The notes beneath the pieces were generated by a model. The model was not told the origin of the DNA. It saw nothing but the letters and a program-made list of their open reading frames with translations, and made no database searches. A stretch of DNA of 51,473 nucleotides from Dehalococcoidia bacterium (GTDB taxonomy: Bacteria; Chloroflexota; Dehalococcoidia; GIF9; AB-539-J10), in assembly GCA_007129495.1 (NCBI GenBank), contig SKVJ01000004.1:1-51473 (forward strand), in the 5' to 3' direction. Made by a program: the position numbers and the translations under genes. Each line of letters begins with the position of its first letter. The stretch's first letter is position 1. Shown one piece after another: positions 45,297-51,473 of this stretch.

Positions 45297-46259
45297 ATGG
45301 AGAATCTGAGTGATCGCTCCTCCCGAACTGCCAAAGAACGTGTGGCGAAGATTGCGGTCGGCGCAATCTCATCAGTCTTCGCCATCAAGGTGCTAGCCGC
45401 CATCCTCACCGGCAGCATAGGAATTCTTGCGGATGCTCTGCACAGTCTGATCGACCTCTCCGGCGCACTCATCGGATATGTCGGGGTACGGGTGGCAGGC
45501 AAACCGGCGGATGAAGACCACCGCTTCGGCCACGGCCGGGCAGAGGACATTGCCGGGGCGAGTATAGCCATTCTGATCTTTGTCGCCGCAGGCACAGTCG
45601 CATATCAGGCGATACAGCGGCTCATTGAGGGTACCACCATTCAGATGCTTGACACTGGCATCATAGCGACCGCCATCGCCGTCGCAATCAATGCAGGCGC
45701 GGGCCGCTTCGTCCTGAAAAACGCGAGGTCGGCAGATTCTGCGGCGCTCGAGGCCACAGGTAAACACTTCATGGCCGATGTAATGGGCTCGGTGGCCGTA
45801 CTCATCGGGCTGATACTGGTGAGAACAACCGGACTGCTGATACTGGACCCGATAGTGGCATTGATAGTGGTAGTGCTTATCTTCTGGACTGCCTGCGGCA
45901 TAATGCGCACGACGATCAGTAAGTTGATGGACGCGAGATTGCCGGAAGACGAGGAACGGGCATTATGCGAATTGATCGAAGGCCATGAAGAAATCGCCAA
46001 CTATCATAAGCTTAGAACACGGAAGGCAGGGGGGCAACGCCACGTGGTTGTGCACATTGTGGTCTCACGTGACTACTCCGTCGAAGAAGGCCACCGCATT
46101 GCGGAGGAGATCAAAGGCGGGATACGCGCCCGCTTTCCCGATTCCACCATCACCATCCATGTCGAGCCTTGCACACCCGGTTGCACAGAGTGTCCGACGT
46201 CATGCCGGACAAGGAAAGAGACTCCCGAGGACGAGGGCCGTGCCTCGGACTTGCCCTAA
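45297..46259 (+). CDS. Cation diffusion facilitator (CDF) metal exporter
   Basis: This is a 320-residue membrane protein with six helices and a C-terminal cytoplasmic domain. Metal-site residues lie in DALHSLIDLSG (helix 2) and HFMADVMGS (helix 5), with HRFGHGRAED in loop 2-3. It exchanges Zn2+, Fe2+, Mn2+ or Co2+ for H+ as a dimer; the ion is not predictable. The C-terminus ends in a Cys-rich stretch (CTPGCTECPTSC) that could bind metal and modulate transport. Start ATG 45297; GTG 45291 is alternative. Confidence 0.92.
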   Translation: MENLSDRSSRTAKERVAKIAVGAISSVFAIKVLAAILTGSIGILADALHSLIDLSGALIGYVGVRVAGKPADEDHRFGHGRAEDIAGASIAILIFVAAGTVAYQAIQRLIEGTTIQMLDTGIIATAIAVAINAGAGRFVLKNARSADSAALEATGKHFMADVMGSVAVLIGLILVRTTGLLILDPIVALIVVVLIFWTACGIMRTTISKLMDARLPEDEERALCELIEGHEEIANYHKLRTRKAGGQRHVVVHIVVSRDYSVEEGHRIAEEIKGGIRARFPDSTITIHVEPCTPGCTECPTSCRTRKETPEDEGRASDLP

Positions 46260-46329
46260 ACCAGAGTCACCGCATCTCGTTCTACTGATAGCAGTGACCG
46301 GCAGTGTCGGTTCATGCAGGGGGAGCAAT

Positions 46330-46548
46330 ATGGATGACACCGCGTTCCACTATTCGCGTGCACTTCGCATAATCATGGTTCTGGCCATCATACTGCCGAT
46401 ACTTGGTATAGGGCTGCTTCTATGGTACTTTTCATCAGTCAATGCCCCCGAACCACCGCCGGTCGATCAGGAAGCGATCGGGGCTATGACCCCGATGAAC
46501 TCAGGCATCCGGGAATTCGCCATCTTTCGACCAGGAGCAAGGACATAA
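46330..46548 (+). CDS. Small one-helix membrane protein
   Basis: This is a 72-residue protein. One hydrophobic helix (RIIMVLAIILPILGIGLLLWYF) is followed by a Pro-rich tail (APEPPPVDQEAIG). ATG 46330 is preceded by AGGGGGAGCA. It lies 70 bases after the CDF exporter and may be in the same transcript. The final 27 codons overlap a minus-strand frame. Function is unknown. Confidence 0.55.
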   Translation: MDDTAFHYSRALRIIMVLAIILPILGIGLLLWYFSSVNAPEPPPVDQEAIGAMTPMNSGIREFAIFRPGART

Positions 46549-46694
46549 CCACGAATTGATAAGGTATAGGAGACAGCGATGACAATCGCTGCCCCAGCCA
46601 TCCACAACAACAGACTGCCAGCCACCAGATCCGCTTCTTGTTCGTAACGCAGAACAGATTCACGAGCGTTTGACATTCGTATACGAACAGTCAT
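46467..46694 (-). CDS. Doubtful small membrane protein, antisense to preceding gene end
   Basis: A 75-codon frame contains one good hydrophobic segment (LVAGSLLLWMAGAAIVIAV) and a polar tail, but no RBS. It overlaps the plus-strand small gene at 46467-46548, so at most one of the two tails is likely to be real. The rest of 46549-46899 shows nothing else. Confidence 0.25.
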   Translation of the reverse strand: MTVRIRMSNARESVLRYEQEADLVAGSLLLWMAGAAIVIAVSYTLSIRGYVLAPGRKMANSRMPEFIGVIAPIAS

Positions 46695-46899
46695 AGAATG
46701 TATTCCGCTTATGAACTGCGTGTCCTTTGATATGGAATACAACTGAAGAGTCTGGATTCAAGTTCGCGCAGTAACAGGGTTCTTCGTTTGCCGAAGATTC
46801 GCCCGAGAATGGCACAGTCACACTTATCCGGCATCCACGTCCAACAAATGAGTTCAATCAAGAGTAGTACCGGAGCCTTCGGGTTCCGCAGGAGGGTTG

Positions 46900-49596
46900 A
46901 TGACAACGAAATACGTGTACTCGTTCGGTGACGGCACTGCTGAAGGAAGTGCAGCACTCAAGAACCTGCTCGGGGGCAAAGGAGCCAACCTCGCAGAGAT
47001 GGCGCGCATGGGAGTACCAGTTCCTCCCGGCTTCACCATCACTACCGATGCCTGCAATGACTACCTCGCCCGCGGCCAGATTCTGCCCGCGGGATTGAAG
47101 GAGGAGGTCGAACAGGCTCTCAATTATCTGGAGCTGACGCGAGGCCTGACGTTCGGCGACAGAGATGATCCGCTTCTGCTGTCCGTCAGATCAGGGTCGC
47201 GGGTGTCCATGCCAGGCATGATGGACAGTATCCTCGACCTAGGACTGAATCAGGAATCGGTCCGTGGCCTTGCGAAGAAAACGAACAACCCTCGATTCGC
47301 TTGGGACAGTTTCCGGCGCCTCATCAGGATGTACAGCAACGTGGTGTTGGCAGTCCCTGACGCGGTTCTGAACAATGTTGAGAACAGAGTCAAACAGGAT
47401 CGTGGCGTTCAGTTGCACAGCGAGCTTCCGCCTGAAGACCTGCCGATGATTACAGAGATGCTTCTCGAAGAGGTGAAGAAATTTGCCGGCGAAGAGTTTC
47501 CACTCGACCCATATGAGCAACTCTGGACGGCCATCGAAGCGGTTTTCAGATCCTGGAACAATCCTCGCGCAATGGCCTACCGTGAAATGAATGAGATAGA
47601 CCATGACCTGGGCACTGCGGTGACGGTGCAGTCCATGGTCTTTGGCAACATGGGTGATGACTGCGGCTCCGGTGTCGTATTCTCTCGTGATCCGTCCACG
47701 GGCGCCAAAGTGCTTACAGGTGAGTTTCTACCCAACGCTCAAGGCGAGGACATCGTTGCTGGTACCGCCACGCCACGCCCGGTTGCGGAGATGAAGACTG
47801 TGCTGCCAACCGCCTTTGAAGAGCTTGAACACATCGCACGTAAGCTGGAAAGGCATTTCAAGGACATCCAGGACATTGAATTCACTGTGGAGAACAGCAA
47901 ACTCTGGATACTCCAGACGCGTGCCGGAAAGCGGGCAGCGCAGGCATCTATCAAGGTGGCAACGGATCTCACTCGTGAGAGGGTGATGGCAGCCACAGAC
48001 GCGTTTCTCCACATCACGCCCCAACAACTCGAGCAGGTACTGCATCCGATTATCGACCCGGGCGCAAAACGTGAGGTGGTAGCTCACGGCCTTCCGGCAT
48101 CTCCCGGAGCAGCCTCGGGCCGTGTTGCCTTCAATCCCGATGAATTGATCGAGATGCAGGCGAAGGATGGCGCATCATACATTCTGGTGCGCGCAGAGAC
48201 GTCCGCTGATGACATCCGTGGCATCAATGCCGCAGTCGGAATCCTCACCACTCGCGGCGGCATTACATCACACGCAGCAGTGGTCGCCCGGGGCATGGGG
48301 AAGTGTTGCGTGGTTGGTGCTTCCGCCATCGATATCCACGAAGACAAGGACGAGTTCGTTGTCGGGAATCGCATCGTCACCAAGGGAGATTGGATCACCA
48401 TAGACGGTACTTCAGGCGAGGTCATCGTCGGCAAACTCCCGACCACCCGCCCTGAACTGAGTAACGAGTTTCAGGAGTTGATGTTGTGGGTCGACCTGGT
48501 GAAGCAGATCGGTGTGATGACGAACGCCGACACTGCCGCAGATTCGCGCGTCGCCCGGCAATTTGGCGCCGAAGGAATAGGGCTTTGCCGTACGGAGCAC
48601 ATGTTCTTTCAGCAGGATCGTATAGACTACTTCCGCAAAGCCATACTGGCACAGGATCAGGAGGAACGCATCGCGGCGCTGGAAGCTCTGCTGCCGTTCC
48701 AGAAAAGCGACTTCCTTGAGATATTCCAGGTGATGGAGGGACTACCAGTCACCGTGAGGTTGCTTGACCCGCCACTGCACGAGTTCCTGCCACTTCCACA
48801 TGACGAGGATCAACTCTCCGCGCTTGCGAAGCGCCTCAATCTGCCGTATCGCCGCGTGCGAGAGCGCGTGCACGCGCTTGAACAATTCAACCCGATGCTC
48901 GGTCATCGTGGTTGTCGTCTGGGAATCACTTTCCCCGAGATTTACCAGATGCAGGTGAAAGCTATCATTGAGGCTGCATATGAGCTGATGCGCCAGGGAT
49001 TCACGGTGCTACCTGAGATCATGCTGCCTTTCGTGAGTGCCGAGGAGGAGTTGGCCATTCTCCGCCAACTGGTATTTGCCACCGCAGAGGAAGTGCGAGT
49101 GCAAATGAAATTCCCCGATACCAGCTTCAAGTTTGGCATTATGATCGAGTTGCCAAGGGCGGCACTCATCGGTGATCGCCTGGCACCTTACTGCGACTTC
49201 TTCTCATTCGGCACCAACGATCTGACGCAGACGACTTACGGTTACAGCCGCGATGACATTGGAACCTTCCTCGCCGCATACGTGGAGCAAGGCATTCTCA
49301 AGAAGGATCCCTTCGCGACTATCGATAAGGCGGCGGTGGGTGAACTGATTCAGACCTGCGTGGAGCGCGGTAAGCGGACGAACTCAGACCTGAAGATCGG
49401 TATCTGCGGGGAGCATGGAGGCGACCCGGACTCAGTGAAGTTCTTCAATCAGATAGGCGTCGACTACGTGAGCTGTTCGCCGTATAGAGTGCCTGTAGCT
49501 CGGTTCGCTGCCTCGCAGGCGGCCATACTCAGCAAGCGCGATGCCAATGGCAAGTCGGAGATACGCAGCAAGATGATGCCGCCTTCTACAGTCTGA
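46900..49596 (+). CDS. ppdK: Pyruvate, phosphate dikinase
   Basis: This 898-residue enzyme interconverts pyruvate + ATP + phosphate and PEP + AMP + PPi. Domains in order are an ATP-grasp nucleotide-binding part (LLGGKGANLAEMARMGVPVPPG at the start, DIQDIEFTVENSKLWILQTRAG), the phosphohistidine domain with catalytic His458 in GGITSHAAVVARG, and a C-terminal PEP/pyruvate TIM barrel (FGTNDLTQTTYG, GICGEHGGDPDSV). The length is typical. ATG 46900 follows AGGAGGG; TTG 46897 is in frame. It probably works in gluconeogenesis or PPi-linked glycolysis, as in many anaerobes. Confidence 0.97.
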   Translation: MTTKYVYSFGDGTAEGSAALKNLLGGKGANLAEMARMGVPVPPGFTITTDACNDYLARGQILPAGLKEEVEQALNYLELTRGLTFGDRDDPLLLSVRSGSRVSMPGMMDSILDLGLNQESVRGLAKKTNNPRFAWDSFRRLIRMYSNVVLAVPDAVLNNVENRVKQDRGVQLHSELPPEDLPMITEMLLEEVKKFAGEEFPLDPYEQLWTAIEAVFRSWNNPRAMAYREMNEIDHDLGTAVTVQSMVFGNMGDDCGSGVVFSRDPSTGAKVLTGEFLPNAQGEDIVAGTATPRPVAEMKTVLPTAFEELEHIARKLERHFKDIQDIEFTVENSKLWILQTRAGKRAAQASIKVATDLTRERVMAATDAFLHITPQQLEQVLHPIIDPGAKREVVAHGLPASPGAASGRVAFNPDELIEMQAKDGASYILVRAETSADDIRGINAAVGILTTRGGITSHAAVVARGMGKCCVVGASAIDIHEDKDEFVVGNRIVTKGDWITIDGTSGEVIVGKLPTTRPELSNEFQELMLWVDLVKQIGVMTNADTAADSRVARQFGAEGIGLCRTEHMFFQQDRIDYFRKAILAQDQEERIAALEALLPFQKSDFLEIFQVMEGLPVTVRLLDPPLHEFLPLPHDEDQLSALAKRLNLPYRRVRERVHALEQFNPMLGHRGCRLGITFPEIYQMQVKAIIEAAYELMRQGFTVLPEIMLPFVSAEEELAILRQLVFATAEEVRVQMKFPDTSFKFGIMIELPRAALIGDRLAPYCDFFSFGTNDLTQTTYGYSRDDIGTFLAAYVEQGILKKDPFATIDKAAVGELIQTCVERGKRTNSDLKIGICGEHGGDPDSVKFFNQIGVDYVSCSPYRVPVARFAASQAAILSKRDANGKSEIRSKMMPPSTV

Positions 49597-49717
49597 TAGC
49601 ACTGCGGGAACTGTTCGGAGTCTGAAATTCTGGACAAGTCAGGTTTGTCTTCCTGCGCCTTCAGGCGAGAAGAGATTACAGGCCTGGCCTCAACATGCAG
49701 CCTTGGGTGTCGTGCCA

Positions 49718-50470
49718 TCACACTGGTGGTGCCGCGCCACTGGTGCGGTCCGGGTCAGGTACGACCCTGGTCACACTTTCGGCCCAGATGAAATCGCGCG
49801 CTGCTTCGTCGGATCGCATCTTCGTCACATCATACCGGCCCCAGTGTACCACGCTATCAAGGGGGCGACGTCGGGGCCCTCGTTCCCGGGCAGGACCAAG
49901 GGCTGCAGCACACGCCATTTCTTGTTCATCAGAATAGCCGACCGGAACGATATGATCGATTGTGAAATTGTCGGGAACGCCCAATAGCGCTCGTATCTCC
50001 TCCTCAGGACGGCCTCCCTGCAGTGTGCCCCATGCGGTACTGAGACCGAGACTGGTGGCCGCGAGTTGGAGACCATAGATGCAGTTCGCGAGGCTCTGCC
50101 TCAGAAGGACATTACCACGCAGAATGCTTGGATATGCGGCCATCATGCGCCGATCTCCGAGCACCACGATAAGAACAGGAGCCCGCAGCAGATATGGCTG
50201 CACGGCAATACTCCAATTGAATGAAGGATCGCGCTTACGTGCCTCTCTGAATAGTGATGTGGCTGCCCGCGCTATTCTGCGCCGCGTCTCAGCATCCTCG
50301 ACAACCACGAACTCCCATGGCTGGCTGTTGCCGGCAGAGGGAGCAAGGCGTGCTATATCGAGAATCATCTCAATTAGTTCATGGGCAACAGGTTCGGATG
50401 TGAAGCGTCTGACACTGCGGCGTTGTGCTGCGAGACGGCGAAGGTTATCGTACCCGGAAGAATCGGTCAT
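49718..50470 (-). CDS. Nitroreductase-family flavoprotein
   Basis: This 250-residue protein begins with the family pattern RRSVRRFTSEPV and has LAPSAGNSQPWEFVVVED (FMN phosphate binding), a middle helix and a C-terminal GGRPEEEIRALLGVP segment. It binds FMN and reduces quinones, nitro groups or unknown substrates with NAD(P)H. The C-terminal 40 residues past the fold (ending SGAAPPV) are unusual. The start has no strong RBS. It is convergent with ppdK. Confidence 0.9.
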   Translation of the reverse strand: MTDSSGYDNLRRLAAQRRSVRRFTSEPVAHELIEMILDIARLAPSAGNSQPWEFVVVEDAETRRRIARAATSLFREARKRDPSFNWSIAVQPYLLRAPVLIVVLGDRRMMAAYPSILRGNVLLRQSLANCIYGLQLAATSLGLSTAWGTLQGGRPEEEIRALLGVPDNFTIDHIVPVGYSDEQEMACAAALGPARERGPRRRPLDSVVHWGRYDVTKMRSDEAARDFIWAESVTRVVPDPDRTSGAAPPV

Positions 50471-50541
50471 CTATGGAAGCTTCCCGTGCATGACTCAGGC
50501 CCGTGGCACCATGTGTGCCCTCAAAGTGCAGCGATGTCTGG

Positions 50542-50925
50542 CTACTCGAGGCCTCCCTGTAGAAACCATCCCATTCGCTCTTTGTTGAGCCGGTCCTCTT
50601 TGTTCTGCTCAGTCCGCTCTTCGGAATCGCGGTCCGCCTCCTCCTGTCTCTTCCAAAGAATCTGCTGCGCCTCACACAGAAGACGAAATTGCTCTTCAGT
50701 CGTGAACCTGCCTCGACACAACTCGGTGAATATCGCGCCATGCTCTACAGGGTAGCGCCGGACGAGCCGTTGATAGAGTAAACGGGATTCACCGTTCTTC
50801 GGGCCTCCCTGGGCGATAATGCGCTCGATGCCCATCAAATGCTGAATGTACTCCCGCTCTTCCCAGTGCGTCTCGCATAATCGCTCCCGCACGAACCGAG
50901 TCCGGATCGCTCCATAGTCAGCCAC
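50542..50925 (-). CDS. Unknown charged protein (second of a coupled pair)
   Basis: This 127-residue protein is Arg/Glu-rich, with predicted helices (WEEREYIQHLMGIERIIAQ, TEEQFRLLCEAQQILW) and a charged C-terminus. The GTG start overlaps the upstream stop by one base (TAGTG), so translation is coupled. No family is recognised. Confidence 0.55.
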   Translation of the reverse strand: MADYGAIRTRFVRERLCETHWEEREYIQHLMGIERIIAQGGPKNGESRLLYQRLVRRYPVEHGAIFTELCRGRFTTEEQFRLLCEAQQILWKRQEEADRDSEERTEQNKEDRLNKERMGWFLQGGLE

Positions 50926-51368
50926 TACTGACTCCTGTCCATCGAAAAACGTCCGATGCCTTTGCGGAGGCCGTCTTCGGATGCGAGATATCGTAATTCC
51001 AGCTTGAGGCGGAGCCTCGAATTCCAGACAGCCCGTTCACCTCGTTCTTCCAGCAACTCGTGCGTCCACTCCCGCACTACTTTGCGCTCTTCCGCAGATA
51101 AACCAAGCGGGTCGAGATTCCCGAGATACATGAGTGGTTCATCAGGTGATTCGGGGAATACCCACCCCTCGTCCGCGCGCTCCAACTCCCGGGCGAAATC
51201 CTGATTGAGAATGCCTTGATGCTTGGCAGCATCCTGGCGAAGCTTCTCCTGTCTAGCCGGGTCGTTGGGACTAACCCGCTGAGAGGTACCTGAGTTCCTA
51301 TCCCCGCCAGCCTTCGGCGTACCGGTCTTCCTGCCAAAGAGACCTCCCACAATATCGCCGAATCGCAT
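50925..51368 (-). CDS. Unknown charged protein (first of a coupled pair)
   Basis: This 147-residue protein has a short N-terminal hydrophobic/Gly segment (FGDIVGGLFGRKTG), a polar linker and a soluble helical domain with WVFPESPDEPLMYLGNLDPL and WTHELLEERGERAVWNSRL. I chose ATG 51368 because AAGGAGG precedes it; the frame is open to 51416. The pair with the downstream gene suggests a two-component unknown system. No family is recognised. Confidence 0.55.
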   Translation of the reverse strand: MRFGDIVGGLFGRKTGTPKAGGDRNSGTSQRVSPNDPARQEKLRQDAAKHQGILNQDFARELERADEGWVFPESPDEPLMYLGNLDPLGLSAEERKVVREWTHELLEERGERAVWNSRLRLKLELRYLASEDGLRKGIGRFSMDRSQ

Positions 51369-51473
51369 GCACCACCTCCTTGTCAGACAGTTGCCAGAAC
51401 AGACAACCCGCACCAATCAATCCACTCGGATGTATGGGTTACTCACTCTTTGTGGAGCCACGCACATAACGAC

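Noticed and set aside
1-51473. CRISPR arrays, insertion sequences, integrases or tRNA genes
   Set aside because: No regularly spaced repeats, transposase motifs, terminal inverted repeats or tRNA-like cloverleaf arms were seen on reading either strand.

Overview
The window looks like part of a bacterial chromosome, moderately GC-rich, with dense genes on both strands and frequent AAGGAGG-type ribosome-binding sites. The gene mix suggests a Chloroflexota bacterium, possibly Dehalococcoidia-like: a cytoplasmic reductive-dehalogenase-type protein, a DPSL/thioferritin-like ferritin homologue, rubrerythrin, a T-box-controlled trp operon, and many small lipoproteins and one-helix membrane proteins. 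This placement is inferred from content, since no rRNA or universal marker gene is present. I see no rRNA, tRNA, CRISPR array, insertion sequence, integrase or phage module.

Layout. 0-3 kb: three tandem paralogous lipoproteins with paired CxxC motifs (DUF2318-like), a fourth tiny lipoprotein and a membrane protein. 3-7 kb: an ornithine-cyclodeaminase-family enzyme, rubrerythrin, a PLDc_N-like membrane protein and the reductive-dehalogenase homologue. 6.7-8.1 kb is gene-poor and holds only short, doubtful frames. 8-13.3 kb: a PNPOx-fold flavoprotein, an MscS channel, a cupin, a DUF5661-like protein, a flavodoxin-fold reductase and an epimerase. 13.5-17 kb: two mgtE paralogues, each with a long 5' leader and a near-identical promoter. 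17-24 kb: an SDR, a frameshifted ORF, an AbgB-type amidohydrolase, a methyltransferase, a TspO-like protein and ilvD. 24-32.7 kb: an orphan betaine-type binding protein, a subtilase, a permease with an inserted YHS domain, a degenerate CPBP protein, RidA, an alpha/beta hydrolase and a TMEM175-like channel.

32.8-39.6 kb is a complete trpEGDCFBA operon on the minus strand. Its genes overlap, and it is preceded by a promoter and a T-box leader with a UGG (Trp) specifier. 39.7-40.5 kb holds a DPSL gene with an apparent N-terminal frameshift and, beside it, a truncated Fur/PerR-family relic. 40.9-51.4 kb: a RecB-like/DUF2779 double nuclease, an MFS transporter, an atypical crotonase coupled to a small membrane protein, a cytochrome-b5-like protein, a CDF metal exporter, pyruvate phosphate dikinase, a nitroreductase and two coupled unknown genes.

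Functional themes are tryptophan and branched-chain amino-acid synthesis, Mg2+ and heavy-metal transport, peroxide/iron protection (rubrerythrin, DPSL) and flavin redox chemistry. The most unusual signals are the paired mgtE leaders (a candidate regulatory RNA without visible M-box signatures), the lipoprotein array, the orphan RdhA-like protein, and several one-base frameshifts that are either gene decay or assembly errors.
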